Shown here: positions 19,000 through 31,919 of the stretch, in pieces
Layout: the number at the start of each line of letters is the position of its first letter
How positions within the stretch are numbered: position 1 is the first letter of the stretch
Translations under genes and position numbers: made by a program
Assembly: GCA_902702965.1 (NCBI GenBank)
Contig: CACRXP010000152.1
Location: 360,649 to 424,648, forward strand
Source of the DNA: Spirometra erinaceieuropaei
Taxonomy: Eukaryota; Platyhelminthes; Cestoda; Diphyllobothriidea; Diphyllobothriidae
Length of the DNA stretch: 64,000 nt
Direction: 5' to 3'
The notes under the pieces: generated by a model
Told to the model about the DNA's origin: nothing
The model's database searches: none
The model's input: only the letters and a program-made list of their open reading frames with translations

Positions 19000-21900
19000 G
19001 TTCAGAGACCACAAACGCCATCGCTAAGGTACAGTCGATCAGTGGATTTGGCACCCAAAATTTGAGAAAGCTTTTCTAAATGCAAAAATCGAGTAATAGT
19101 TCTCTTAAATAAATGATAATTTTGCAGAGTTTTCACATTCCTGGGCAGCTGATTCCCAATAGCAATTGCATTTACAGAAATCAACCGACGATATTTAACA
19201 GTACGTGCCACAGGAAGAAACAAGAGACCTCACGATGTCTGGTACGTCGGGGGTGGACATGATGTCCTAAATAGGAAATTGGGTTAAAGGTGTGATTATA
19301 TAAGAGTTTAAATAGCAAAAAAGTCCCTTTTGTAATCTATGAAACCATAAAGGATTAAGGCCCGTAAGCCGGCAGCGTTCTTGGTAAGACAAATGTCGGT
19401 GATCCGGGGTTAAAATTCTCTTGGTAAAAAAAGTGTTGAACGGATTCCATTTTCTTCCGCTCAGTAGCACGCATGAGGCTAAATAAAAACGAACAGAATT
19501 CTAGGCCAGGTCTAACGTACATGTTGTAGAGGCGCATTCTAATGTCACTAATTTTGAAATTTCGGAAGATAAACCCGATCGTCCTACGTGCTTTGGAGAC
19601 TATCAAGGCACAGTCCTCCGAGAGATTGAGACTCTTGGAGTATGACACACCCAGATTCTTAATAACCCCAGGCACATTTATGGTGTGACCGTCAATGCTT
19701 AATTGAGGTTGGCGGTCGTCGCTAACCACCATGACTGAGCATTTATGCCAAGAAAGCGAAAGACGCAGTGTGCCACATCATTGGCAAAGGCTTGCAGATC
19801 GCTCTGTGGGTGCTCAAGCACGACGTCATGAACAGCCGGCTTATATCGATATGCAACTTTCAGATCATTGGCATACATGAAAGGCTTACCATTCTGAAAT
19901 AAATCGGATACATCATAAACGAAAAGGCAAACTAAGAGCGGGCCGAGTACACTACCCTGAATGATTCCACTCCTCACACGTGTGGGGTTGGAGATGGTAT
20001 TGAAAATCTTAACTCGTTGTGTGCGAGTGCCCAGGTAAGAGGATATAAAATTCAAAAGTTTGCCACCTATTCCGAAAGAGAACAGTTTCAAGAGAAGAAG
20101 AGTATGGTCAACACGATCAAAAGCCTTAGTGAAATTGAAATATACTGTGTAAAGAACAAAACCGTGGTCCCTAGATTGGAGAACATAGTCAAAGAAAGAT
20201 AGTTGACAGTGGTCACAAGATCGAGCTTTGAGTTAAGTGAAACATCATCTTATCCTTGATCAATGTCTCTAAGATCTTCAAAACTGCGGGGAGGGTGTTT
20301 ATTGGCCGAAAATCATCAAATGATGTAGATTTGCCGTGCTTAGGAATAGGCAAAATGTGTGATTCCTTCCAAAAGGTAGGATAAGTTTCACTTTCAAGAG
20401 CGAGATTAAATATCTTGCATAAGAGGGTTGGGTAAATCGTGTTTGCATCGGCTTTTAAAATGCTTACTGGGGCACCATCAGGGCCTGGACTATAAGATTG
20501 ACGAAAACGCCGAATCGCAACAGTCACATTCCACAGAGTGAAAGTTATCGTTTCTAGAAATGCCCCGGTCAATGGCTAGACGGTCGGAAGCGGAGTGGTC
20601 GAGTCTTCAATGAACGTTTTGGACAGGAAATCATTGAAGCTATCCGCGGTTAACTGGGCATCAACTATGGGATTTCCGAGAGCGTCTCGGAGGATAGGAT
20701 GCTGCGTCTTTCTATGAGTTCGTATTTTTCTAGAGAAAAGCTTCGAGACATTTAACGAATGGTTTTCGGTAAGCTGGACCTCCTCGGCTAGCTGTTTTTC
20801 TTCAGACAATCTCTTAGCTCGATCAAAAATATCACGAATCAAGGGCAGGACAGAAACATCGTTCTGAAGATGGAAACGGCGATAAAGCCTGCGCAGTCTG
20901 CGACGAAATGGTAAGGGTAGGAAAACCTCATCCCCAAGATTAATAATTTTCTGACGGGGGACAAAGCGAGAAATAAGCTGATCCAAAATTTCGTAAAGAT
21001 TTGCAGTGCAAACATTGACATCCGAACTAAGGAAGAAATCAGTCCAGTCGTAAGAATTAAGGCGTGTTAATAATTCGGTTGAGCGAGGTGATCGGAAATC
21101 GCGGAAAAAGTTATGCTTTAGGGACAACGTTTTGTGAGCCTCGAATTCCAACGCTGAAACAACTATGTCATGGTCTGAGCCTCCGCGGAGACCAGTGGAC
21201 TTCAGGGAGATTAAAGTCACCCGAAGCCAAGTGATACTTAAAGCTTAAGTCGGCCGCAGCATGAAATGCCTGTGAGAGTAAACGATCAAAATTTTCTTTG
21301 GCGTTGGGAGGGCGATAGACGCAGCCAACGAGTAAGGAGAACTTATTTTTTAGAGCAACCTGGAGCCAGCAGCTGCTTTCTACTGCGGAAAAATGCGGGA
21401 GGTCAAGCGGCAAAAATGCAAATGTTTGCTTAACGTAGACGCAACTGCCCCCACCACGGCAAACTTGGCGATCATTTCGAAGGCAATTATAGCCTAGAAG
21501 TGAGAGTTTGGAGTCAGCTACGAAGGCTGATGCCCACGTCTGTTACTAAAACAATATCTGGACGACGCGCGAACACCAGTGTCTGAAAGAAACACATCTT
21601 ATTAAGCAAGGATCTGACATTTAAGACAAAAAGTTTGAGAGGAAAGTCTGTTTGTTTCTGAGGGATATGGACTACGTTGTCCAGTGCTTGGCTGCCCACG
21701 GAGCAAACGCCCCGGATGTGCCCATCCGGTTCTGCAAAACATTTTGTGGCATCAAAAAATTCTGACGTGGATAAAAAGGGGTAGGACTTGGGGGAGGGAC
21801 TGACGGGCAGGTGAACTGGTAACCATTGTTAGCTAACTTATTTTCAGTTGGAAATCTGCGGGGCAGATACTGCAACGTATTCCTGCCGGAACGAAACTGA

Positions 21901-22110
21901 GGATCGGATGAGTTAACTGATTTAGTATGGATATTAGCATGAGGAATACGTGGGTAAAACGGCCGTGAAGAAAAGAAGTTAGGGGTGGGGGACACATTGC
22001 TTCCATTGGAGCATGAGTTCTACTAAATGGCGGGAAAATCGGCATATTCAGCCTAACTGCCTCGTTATGAGGGCTGGGGGTGTGGGTAGTTGGGAACACG
22101 TTACGTATTG
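19000..22110 (-). mobile_element. CR1-like LINE (near full length, inactive)
   Basis: Non-LTR retrotransposon read on the minus strand. From 5' to 3': endonuclease start with VLNVRSLLNKM (about 21640), CVYRPPNAKENFD and LASGDFNLPEVHW (21413-21200). A linker runs 21220-20576. Reverse transcriptase blocks are SPGPDGAPVSILKA (about 20490), RPINTLPAVLKILE (about 20300), GIIQGSVLGPL (about 19960) and the catalytic block at 19867. The C-terminal tail RLYNMYVRPGLEF (about 19520) and NAIAIGNQLPRNV (about 19150) follow. The frame is broken into at least six ORFs, and the catalytic Y/F-A-D-D is YAND (N at 19867-19869), so it cannot be active. Confidence 0.88.
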
Positions 22111-22159
22111 AGTCGGGGTGTTTGAGGAATTGTTAGCTTATTGTTGAGGAAATGATTTT

Positions 22160-22335
22160 ATCCTCATCATCCATCATCTGATGGTGTATTCAAGTGAGAA
22201 TCCAAAACGTCAGGCGAATAAAGCGCTTGTTAATGCTATCGCTTCTTCTTCTGATCAATTATTTCCTGGAACTCGCATCTTCGCTTGTATCGGTAACACG
22301 TTTATTAGCCCAGGTTGTCGTCCTCATACAGGAGA
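22160..22335 (+). mobile_element. Penelope-like element 3' tail fragment
   Basis: AACGTCAGGCGAATAAAGCG followed by TTTCCTGGAACTCGCATCTT matches the downstream end of the Penelope element seen at 32699-32790 and, inverted, at 53225-53275. The CTGATGG...AAAACGTC part is a degenerate copy of the hammerhead-like motif described at 53255. Confidence 0.55.
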
Positions 22336-22714
22336 CCATCGCCAGAGGCTATGAGAGTGCAACGACGGCTGGAAAACCTTAGTCTCCTGTACGAGTCTGA
22401 AAACGCAGGCTGACAAATCCACTGTTCTGGCGCTCACGCGTTTACCTTCCTTTAAACGTGAACCATTCGTGAAGCCATACCTACGGACGCTAATTATTTG
22501 CACAAGCTGATAAAGTTGGCGTGACGAGACCCCTGTAGAATGTATGCGTTGTATATAATGAATGCAAGAGAATATCTTATGTAAAGCAAGCTTAAAGGTG
22601 TGGAACTATGGTTATTTAATGTGCCAGGTCCCAGTTCGGTCGTCAGACATTTTGCCGAACAGACTTTTTCACACCTGACGACGTCAGTCTGCATGCACAC
22701 CATGCTAATGTGTA

Positions 22715-22965
22715 TTATTCAGATGTACAAGCGGACCGCCCGAAGTAGCCCCTGTTGCAGCAAGACAGGCGAAACGGTATTTCAGTTTCCCTGTGTGTAC
22801 TTGGTCTTTGGGTGAGCTCACATCCATTGAGCAACGTGACCACACTACGCATGGCCGCTACTGCTGTTGCCAACACGCGCTTGCACAGTAGCTTAGGGTA
22901 GCTTGAGAGAACCTTATAAATCACACGAAATGCTTCACCGGGTTCCACACGATGCATGCGCAAGG
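22715..22965 (-). mobile_element. Penelope-like endonuclease C-terminus fragment
   Basis: Minus-strand frame with FRVIYKVLSSYPKLLCKRVL and ATAVAA, colinear with FNIIYRAPAHYSKHLRKRVL and ATAEAV in the Penelope endonuclease fragment at 50640-51060. Same family, truncated. Confidence 0.6.
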
Positions 22966-23157
22966 ATGGTGCTGTCTATTCTCCTAGTTTCACCATTTGC
23001 CAGTCATGGGAGTAGGTGCTCTCGCATTCTTTTGGAAAGTTGCCGACTCGTACGACCAATATAACATAATCCACAGGTTTTTTCACTCACTGTACCCCAA
23101 CCATATAACTTTACTGGCCTGACGAGAAGCTATCGAAAGCAACGTTCGCTTGACACC

Positions 23158-25250
23158 TTTTATTCAGATGAATTTGGCCCACAATTCGAGTTTGGCATAT
23201 TTTAACTTCAATTTGTATTGGCGTCCTCGAAGATGTGTCAGCCGCCCCAGTTCAAAGAAATCGTCAAACTGACGAGCCCAGTCTAGCCCTCGGACGATCC
23301 TGAAGGCCAGGAGCATATCCCCTCCGTATTGTCTTTAAGAGAGATGAAATATTTTTAGCTTCTCCAGCCGTCTCTCATAAGGTAAGCTACTTAATCCACC
23401 AACTAGCTTGGTCGCTCTTCGTTGTACGTTATCCAGTAGGGTGTAATCTCCTTTCGTCTAGCGACAGCGTGCCTGAACGCAATATTCCAACACTGGTCGA
23501 ACGAATGCTCCAAGTACTCGGCCGAAAAGGTCTTCGTTAAAATTGAGGAATGATCTTTTAATCGTCCCTAGGATACTCATAGCTTTATTTGATACCTTGA
23601 CGCAGTGTGACGATGGTTTGAGATTTGACGTCATTCACACATCGAGGTCTCTCTACTGGTTAACTGATTCGAGTTGGTGACCTCCTATAAAGTAGTGAAA
23701 TTCAAATCTCAATGGCCACCTGTTGCGCCATCGTAATCGGATAAATTGGTATTCGTTACGACTGAGGCTAAGACACCCCTCATCACACCATTGTTGCAAG
23801 TGATTCAGATTGTTTTGTAAGTGTACAAATTCCTCCGGATTCTCTATTGATTCCCATAATTGGAGCTCATCGGGAAACATTGGGCGCTGGTAGTTTAGAC
23901 AGTCCAGGCAGTAGTTCGTATATATTAAGAAAGGAATTGGACCCGGAACGCTCCCCTGCCAAACGCCACTGTGTACGGATACCCATTTCGATTTAGCGTT
24001 TCCGATACACACACACTGAGATCTGCCCGTAAGAAAATCACTAAACATTTCAACAGATTTCCAGTTGCACCCACTTGACGTAGTTTAAATATAAGTCGTC
24101 TTTGTGAAACACTGAAAAAGCATTTTTGAAGTCAATGTACACGTCGTCGACTGATAAGTTCATGTCGGTTAATTTCGTCCAGCTCTCCAAGAATACTGAC
24201 AGGTTAATGAGACAGGACCGACACCTTCGAAATCCATGCTGATGCAAACAGAGCAAGTTGTTTTCTTTAAGATGCCGCATCAGTTCCGTTTTTCCTACCT
24301 TTTCCATAAACTTGCAACAGATGCTTGTGAGACTCACTGGTCTGAAACTATTTGGGGCTGTTCTCTCGCCCTTTTATATATGGGACTTATATTTACTTTC
24401 TTCCAGCCGGTAGGCAGAGCCCGGTCTCAATCGAAGTTCTTATGATCCTGTATAACGGAGAGGCCAGTTGGCCCGAGAGTTCATTCAGGACTTTTGCGAG
24501 CACGCCGTCCGGACCAGGGGACTTAGTGGGCTGTAGTTGACTCAAATGTTTCATTATCGTGTCTGTCGTGAAGTCCACCGTCAGGTTTTTTCTCCTGTAA
24601 AATTAATTCCAATCATTTTCGACTTTTTGTATGAAGTTTTTTTTCCACCCCTCACTAATCATGTTTCCCAATGGACTACTAATTCAGAAACTATGAATTG
24701 TATTTTGTAAAGATTCTGCCTACCTCGTCTAAAACTCGCATGTAAATTTATTTTAACTTGCTTTTATGGGACCCCGACGAGTCTTTAATAAAAATTATCT
24801 ATCAATCTAATCGTACAGTTTGACATGACAACTTGGGGGTAAACGCCTTCATCAAAAGCCGATTCCTCGGTATACACGGACGTGAAGAAGTCGGAAAACA
24901 GGTTCGCTTATCTGAATCGTCAGATAACGTATTTCCTGGCGATCTTTTAGACAGGGGATGCAGTCCTGGTTGCGTTTTCCCTTATTTACGTAGTCAAAGA
25001 ATTTATGGAAGTTTGCGGGATATTTTTGAGTATTTTTAACCGCTGTTCTGTCCTTACATCCCTGCCGACCCCTTTCCTGCTGTTATCGCAGTTACCGTGC
25101 CATATTTGCGCTGTAAGTCGGCACTTTTCACGGCCGACTGTAGCCGACAGCACTGCAGTCTCCACCAGTTGTGTAGTTCTTTCGTTGGTATCACCTCCTC
25201 GTTCAGATGGATCATCCCTCCTGCCGTAATTCTCATCTCCTTTAGTGTTT
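23158..25250 (-). mobile_element. CR1-like LINE, second decayed copy
   Basis: Minus-strand blocks in order: NLFSDFFTSVYTEES (about 24880), LQPTKSPGPDGVLAKVL (about 24530), SICCKFMEKV, QHGFRRCRSCL, DDVYIDFKNAF (24340-24100), SGVWQGSVPGPIPFLIYTN (about 23950), then RVLGAFVRPVLEY (about 23500) and a C-terminal RLEKLKIFHLS/RGRQYKLKLKYA segment. Frames are broken throughout. The usual FADDLKLW catalytic block reads FPDELQLW (23862-23880), so the polymerase is dead. Confidence 0.85.
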
Positions 25251-27180
25251 TATATTTTCTGATGTGTCGGTCTCACTGTTCTTATTATACATATATCGTG
25301 ATGTTTGACTTTTCTTACACGCAGCTTGGATTTGATTGATAACCCTTTCAACAACTATCTTCAAATCAGTATAAGCCAGGAGTTATATGTAGTGCTCCAC
25401 GTTACCCCGTGTGTACTACGCTCCAAGTCTGCGGCCGCTACAATTCCTTCGAAATGATGCTAGTTCACTGTAAGGACGACCTTGCGGTTGCATTGCAGAT
25501 AAGCAAAACGAAGTAAAATATCAGTACATTTGGGGTGAAGTAGTCCAAATGTGAATTGAAAGCGTGGAAGTGGCTGCTCAAATTCAAAAGTCCGCGCAAC
25601 GGAATAATGCTTGAATCAAAGTCACTCATTTACTACTAGATTATCGTACATAAGCCTACGTAAATATCTCCCATCCATAATGAAATCTCTTATAGTTTCG
25701 GCACGAATAGCAGTACTCTTCTGTGATTTGCATGAAAAATCCCTGTCTCCAAACGAATATTCATTGCAAACTAATTTCTACTGTTTCCTTTAGCTCGCTA
25801 AGTCAGGTGACGGATTACCTTCTACAGAGTACTACTTGTTTATAGTCTCTCACATGGCCCATGCGTTCGAAATCTCCCAACACTTTCGAAATTCACCCAG
25901 GCAGTTTATAAGGTGACAGGACGACTGATGTTAAAAATATATTGTATTTCCATGGAACAAGTTAACGCAAACAAAAGCGATAAATCCTAGACTAAAGCTA
26001 AGCTTTTTTGGGACGACAGACGGTCCAACTGCTTATTTGTGAATTAATTGCCAATTCACTAATTAACAAAATGTTGTTTACCATAAGAGTTCATATAAGC
26101 TAATGGAACAACGACTCATCATTTGAATAGTTCCCAAAATTAACAAGTGGTGAATGTCTCCGGTCTCACAAGGGATCTGGAGATTCCTGTGGTACCTGAG
26201 CAAGACTCACCCTTCTTTATCGACCAGCTTAAAGTGGACCTAGAAAATGGTTTCTTTACCTACTAGGCAGTATGGAATCAGTTAAAAGACAGAATCGGTC
26301 GAATACGTCAAAAGACACATGCAGCTTATGTACGGGAGCAAATACACATAGTAGACTTTACGAATTACCGAATTACTGATATCTACAGGTCAGCAATTGA
26401 CACCTGGGCTTTAAAATTTTCAGTAGTAATGGTAGATTTATATGGTCATAGGGCTTGCATTTACTTGACATGCCTATGATGAACGGCGCACCAATTTCTC
26501 CAACTTAATAAGACCAGGATTGGTTCCGAGGACTTATGCATATGAACGCTCCTAAAGTGTCTACGTCGAAAGTATATTCAAAAGACCCATAATCACCCGA
26601 ATTTTATTAGGTGGATGACGATGTTTCTAAATTGGATGGCAAATAAGTCGAAAACTGCAGTGCAAATAGAACCCGAGCTTTAAGCATCGGTTCATTTAAG
26701 GTATAAAGCATGGAGTATCATGCTCCCGTGGAGCTTCAAAACAACAGATCTGGACAAACTGAAAATATATTGAAGGTGGGAGCAACCTATCAATGACGGG
26801 GAATATGCGACTCACAATTTACAAAATCCCAGACTTTAGAATGCTATTAATTAGGGAAATCTTTGTCAGCCGTCTTCAAGTAAGGCGTCAGACCGAAGAG
26901 TATTCCCCCAAGAATGAGCATCTTTAGGTTGTGATTCCCGACTAGGGAAATTTATGTAAGGAGTTATGTAAGAAAAAATCACTCTCACTAAGAGCCGAAG
27001 TCGCAGATATCCGTTTTACAAACTATCTCACAAAACTACTCAAAGAGCTGTACATTCGGTGTCCTGATTGTCGTAGCCCGTTTAACTGAACTGAAATATA
27101 GGGGGTCGAAGTGGATTTAGTAACTTTTATCTTGCACAAGATGATGAGCGTTGGGGAGGTAATTCACCCTTTTCTGTACT
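25251..27180. other. Intergenic, AT-rich, no gene recognised
   Basis: No ORF with a recognisable domain. A frame at about 26150-26480 (plus) stays nearly open for some 108 codons with one internal stop and may be an old retroelement. The RPB9 promoter should lie at the right end, but no clear core element was identified. Confidence 0.4.
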
Positions 27181-27368
27181 ATGGTTTCGGAGGACGAGGA
27201 AAAAGCTGGCACTGTCGGAATACTTTTCTGCAGCGAATGCAACAATATGCTTTATCCGAAGGAGGACAAGCGGCACAAACGTCTGATGTACGCATGTCGC
27301 AATTGCGACTACACACAAGCAGCGGACAACCCGTGCGTGTACGTCAACAGACTCGAGCAAGAAATCGA
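27181..27368 (+). CDS. POLR2I: RPB9 exon 1
   Basis: ATG to ATCGA|GTAAGC. Codons 1-62 plus two bases; contains the first zinc ribbon. Confidence 0.96.
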
Positions 27369-28912
27369 GTAAGCGTCTGTGCGAAAATCAGTTTACAGTT
27401 TTTATAGCCCTTTTTATTGATCTTAAGGCTTAGCCGTGCACATGCATGCTTTTCCTATGTTACCGCGAATAACAAACCGCCCACAGAATACTGTGGTAGA
27501 GCTATCATATCCATGCTTTTAGCGGCTTTTAGCGCAAACATGTTATTTACAGGATTTCAGTGGCATCTTTATAGTAACAATGAACAATTATGCCCACGCG
27601 GACTTGGTTACCAGGGGGTAGCCAGTAAATCAAGGGGCAAGGAAACCACTTGTAAAATTTTTCAGTCGTTTAGCGTCATGAAACTGTTCGAGTGCTGGTT
27701 GAGCAACGAGTCAACGTCGAATATTAGGCGTGGTCCGTTGCGTTCGCAATTTCTTTCCTCTCGCGTTAGTACCTCTTTTACGCCGCTTCAACCACCGCCA
27801 AACCTTAACACAACTAATTGATCTCACTTATTAACCGTCACAGAACACTAACAGTCGTGATTTTGTGGGTAGTTTGGAATCGCTGAGGTCAGGCTGCTTT
27901 AGCTTCCTCATCATGTGACCACAACTGCACTCACGTGAGACTTGAGATTCCTCTGTTGAAGCTTGGAACGCGGTAAGTTGCGGCGCGTTTCATTAGTCGC
28001 ATACGTAGATGGACTTTTTAGCCTTGCCATCCTTTTCGATCGCGTCCTGAACTTGTTCTTTCATAAGAACCCGATAGGCGCAGGTCCACTGGATCACGTT
28101 AGGATTGGAGAGAGCGAGTGAGGCCGATGTTACGCCCAATGGTACAGTGCGCGGAAGCAAACGCGCTGCTTTCCCAAGTCAGTAGTGGTCACAGTCGTGT
28201 TCTTCGGACGACTTGCTGACTCAAACAACCATTAGTACCAAAACGTGCATAGACTGGGTGAGGATCTAGAGGTGAGCACGATGAACGGGTTGAAAGTCCC
28301 CTTAGATGGAAAAGGAATGAACCCATTCTAAACCGCTCTCGGTATGCGCCGACCAGAACTCTTGGAAGCGGTGCGATTCGTGAATCGTTGTGCGTCCCGC
28401 AAATTTGGGGCTTGCAGGTCATTTGGCCCTAGAATTATGTGCACTTCGTTTAGTAGATGGTGGTTTGATTACAGGCTTAATTTTCGCCTGAGCCACGTCG
28501 ATTATTTTCAGGCTTTAAATGGCAACTATAAGACCGGCTAACTCGGGTGGCCCGAGACAGCGGGACCTATGATCAGAATGCCTAACGTTGATTGTGACAT
28601 GTTTGAGAAATAAACAGCCAGTACTTCTTTGGGACTAGGCCACCGTCGAAGTTTCTTCCCCTTGCCGCATTTTTTCACTCTTCGTTCTTGCTCATAGTAC
28701 TTCCTACACTTCTTGGGTTTAGTGAACTGGCTCTCATTGTACCGGACGTAGTTCACGATCCCACTCTTCCCCGCACGGAGGACCACATCTGTCGTCGCTG
28801 TGGAAAACAGGAGGCGGTATTCTTCCAATCGCAGACCGTCAAAGCCGAAGAGAACATGCGACTGTACTATGTCTGCACCAATCTCGACTGCCTGTACAAA
28901 TGGACCGAGTAA
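27181..28912 (+). CDS. POLR2I: RNA polymerase II subunit RPB9 (2 exons)
   Basis: Small zinc-ribbon subunit of RNA polymerase II acting in the nucleus in start-site selection, elongation and transcript cleavage. Exon 1 is 27181-27368 and exon 2 is 28723-28912 (TAA). The donor is ATCGA|GTAAGC and the acceptor TCTTGGGTTTAG|TGAACTG; the split codon GA|T gives Asp63. The spliced protein is 125 aa, the same length as human RPB9. The N-terminal zinc ribbon uses Cys17, Cys20, Cys39 and Cys42 ([20 protein letters not shown]). The C-terminal TFIIS-like ribbon uses Cys86, Cys89, Cys114 and Cys119, with [16 protein letters not shown] and MRLYYVC. All eight zinc ligands are present, so the gene looks intact and functional. 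Confidence 0.97.
28723..28912 (+). CDS. POLR2I: RPB9 exon 2
   Basis: Starts after TTGGGTTTAG and ends at TAA 28910-28912. Begins [20 protein letters not shown] and contains the C-terminal TFIIS-like zinc ribbon. Intron length 1354 nt. Confidence 0.96.
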
Positions 28913-29889
28913 ACTTCTCCACCACGCCACTATGCTAATCATCATTAGCACCACAGCGTCTGCTTGTATATACGTGTGCTTCTTTCTTTAAAGTTGTCTT
29001 CCTCTTCATTCATGGCAGTGATTTCTCGAGACATATTTCCTGTACGATTGCCCGTGGACCCAAGTACCAACTATTGTCTGACTTCAGACAACTAAGGTAG
29101 TCACTGGTTCGATCTGCCAGCTAATCTGGATCGTATATTCACAGGAAATTAGCGCCTCTTGCAGGCTGGAAATCGGACGCTTTCTTTTGTCTTCAGACTT
29201 CTGCTTGGAGGCCTTGTAGGTCGTCGCACATCGAAAAGACCACCTGCTTTCCTGTGACTAGTGGCCGATAGACCGTGCAGATTGATAAACGATTTAGTTT
29301 TCGAAACTACAGACGGATTCAGCATACAATTGCAGCACTTCCATCCAGATTTATAAGGACAGAGGAGACAGCGGCGACTTTCAATGTACTTGCCTCACTC
29401 GAATTTCTCACTCAAGCTTCGTCATAGTACCGAGACATGATTAACCAGACTCGGAGATGGACGTAGGCCCTGGGATAAAGATTTCCTCTGATTGCTGAAG
29501 CTTCAGAAATAAATTTCCCTGTAGAGACAACCACGCGATATAGCCAAACAGAGCCGGCCTCGTCCACTTCCTTCTTCCCAGCGTGTTAGTGCCCTACTCG
29601 AATCACGTTGCGATGCGGTTTTATTGCACTTTCTGGCGTGACGTGGAGCGGCTCAGTAGCGAATGCCACACTTGGGTTCAGATACCACATTCGCGAGGGT
29701 CGCCATCAAGGCCACGTTTAGGAGGAGGAAGCCTCGGAAACTGACCCTTAGTTAAAGGGCGGACTGAGCTATCTTGCCAGCAGGGTGTCCCACCATGTCG
29801 GGACTATCAGCCTGTCGGAGGTAGTATAGTGTGGGGTCGGCCCCTATGACGATCCACACGGGAGATGCGCTGGATCAATAAGTGGGGCA
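28913..29889. other. Downstream of RPB9, nothing recognised
   Basis: No ORF or repeat with recognisable content. No AATAAA was noted close behind the RPB9 stop. Confidence 0.35.
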
Positions 29890-30460
29890 GGCTAGGCCAC
29901 GGCATCTGTTAACCCGGCTGCGCAGAGTCGGTACATCCCATAGCAACTGCGATCGCCACACCGCGTCGACCAGAAGAGTCGCGCGGACCGCTGTGGTACA
30001 GCGTAAAGTGTGACTCGACTCTAGGGATCTTCATTTCGCGGGAGCCTGAGTCAGGGGGTCGAACTTCAGACAGACAACAGACATCCACGTTGTACTGATC
30101 AAGGCTGCGTGCGGTCAGACTTTGGGTACCGGGATCCAGGAACGTTTGCACATTCCAGCATCCAATACCAAGAGTCCGTCCCCGATTGAGTAGTCCAACT
30201 CGCATACTATTCGCCCGCACCGCTGGACCAGGGTTACGGAGCGCGTCGGTTCCCGCGTACGCCGTAGCATGGGTCGTAATACTGTGAGCGGACATATTTC
30301 ATGAGGTTTCTTGGGAATTTCGAGTACGGGCGGGTCCCCAACAGTCGCTCGGATTGTTTGTTCGAAGTTGTCTCCTCTAGCGCTCTGGCTTAAACGCCTA
30401 ACCACAAGGCAGCGATGACGACGGCGGTTTACGGTCGCCATGTCACAATGCCGTCATTGG
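29890..30460 (-). mobile_element. RTE-like LINE fragment: endonuclease domain
   Basis: Minus-strand frame with TLGIGCWNVQTFLDPGTQSL, YNVDVCCLSEVRPPDSGSRE and HFTLYHSGPRDSSGRRGVAI, the N-terminal apurinic-type endonuclease of RTE LINEs. Truncated after this domain. The upstream part (to 30460) is probably the element's 5' region. Confidence 0.8.
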
Positions 30461-30659
30461 GCTTTGCGGCTTTTTATAAGGCTTTCAGCGTGCCAGACCT
30501 CAGCCCACCGCACTCTGGTAGCAATGTTGCTGCTGGTCCGCGACTGCTTATTCGTCGGATCTGGATCTGCTTATTTCGCAGCTAACCTTCACTGAAGGTC
30601 GTACCACTATCCGCCACCTGTGGACGCACTTGGTAGCCAGCAGCTAGGCTAACAGGCAG

Positions 30660-31250
30660 CCCGTCTTCCTCAGCGGAGGCTGCTTCCTAATGAACAGGGT
30701 AAGGACGACATTGTCTCCCGAATTGATGCCGCCCGCTGGGTTTTCTCAGGCCTTCGGAAATGCCTATGGATCCGACGTGACCTCTCCATCGTCACTAAGA
30801 TTCGCGTGCACCGTGCATCTGTCCGGTCTGCCTTTCTCTACAGTTGTGAATGCTGGGTTTTGCGCGTGGAGGACGAGTGAAGTACACCGACTTCTTCTCA
30901 AATGAGACAGTTCGCGCTCGCTGCGACAACATCGCAAGGATAACTCAGGCCATCCAAGAAAGACGACTGAAGTGGTTCGGGCATGTTCCTAGTCGTTCAC
31001 CTTAGGGGCTCTGTTACTGCCCTCGATCCGGCACCGTTGCCCCATTGGAGGCGTCGAAGAGGGTTTCAGTTCAAAACCTGGCTCGACACAATTCGTCAAG
31101 ACATGGAGGGATGGTTCTTGGACCTTCGATATTCGGTCTCCGTCGTTGGCGAAGGGAGTGGGTTGAGCAGTCCGGATCTGCTGCCGCGGATCGTCATGCG
31201 TGGAGAGGTACATTTCATGACATCATCGAGGTCGGCTAGATCAGGCATGA
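30660..31250 (+). mobile_element. RTE-like LINE fragment: RT C-terminus
   Basis: Plus-strand frames read DDIVSRIDAARWVFSGLRK, VRSAFLYSCECWVLRVEDE, ETVRARCDNIARITQAIQE, RLKWFGHV and DPAPLPHWRRRRGFQFKTW, the connection and C-terminal region of RTE polyproteins. Stops and frameshifts are present. It is opposite in orientation to the endonuclease fragment just upstream, so the two are not one simple insertion. Confidence 0.78.
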
Positions 31251-31633
31251 TCGCAACCGTATCAAGTGCAAGTAGCAGCTGCGTGGTGGCACGATTAGAC
31301 ACAGGCTCACGCCGCACCTCTCACTGGCGCCCTATCCCCGCATCAGGTGGTTGACCGGCTCGGCCAATGAACTGGTGTCTAGGGAAGGGGGTAGGGTCGG
31401 CACTGCGGAGTCCATTCGCACCGTGCTTCAGCGCATTCCTCACTGTAAACAGTCTGATGCGCTTGAGCCTACCACGGTGCTCTAGAGGTCGTGCCTTTGA
31501 TGGCCGCCAACTGACGGGGTGACTCGATCTCACGCAGAACAGAGAGACAAGCTACAATGGCTCCTTGTCACTGGGACCCTGGTGGCGCCCCCACTCTGTT
31601 GGGATGCTAGCCTCATTCACCCTCTTGTTTGTG

Positions 31634-31850
31634 TCAAAACCTAATCTCCCGTTCGCGGACCAGGTCGCGTGTGGCCCGCGTAGACGGGTTGTTTAGCTCT
31701 GGTGCCGTGTCCGATCCCACCTCCGGTCGTCCTGGCTCTGCCTTGACACCGGGCCCAGGAGGGTGCGGGAGAAGAGTGTGGCAGATACTGCGGAGAGCCC
31801 GCCATCGCTGTAACCGAATTACCTCGACGGTCAAACTGACGCGATAGTGG
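31634..31850 (-). repeat. Dispersed repeat R1 (fragment)
   Basis: Minus strand carries a CCTGGGCCCGGTGTCAAG-like start and a GACGACCGGAGGTGGG block, similar to 40960-41010. Confidence 0.45.
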
Positions 31851-31919
31851 GGAATATGGACCGGACTGTCGTGAACTAGCCTCTGCCTTACGCCTTCCAC
31901 GTGCATGCACGATGATAAC

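Noticed and set aside
27417..27821. 134-codon ORF downstream of RPB9 exon 1
   Set aside because: It lies wholly inside the RPB9 intron and shows no domain.
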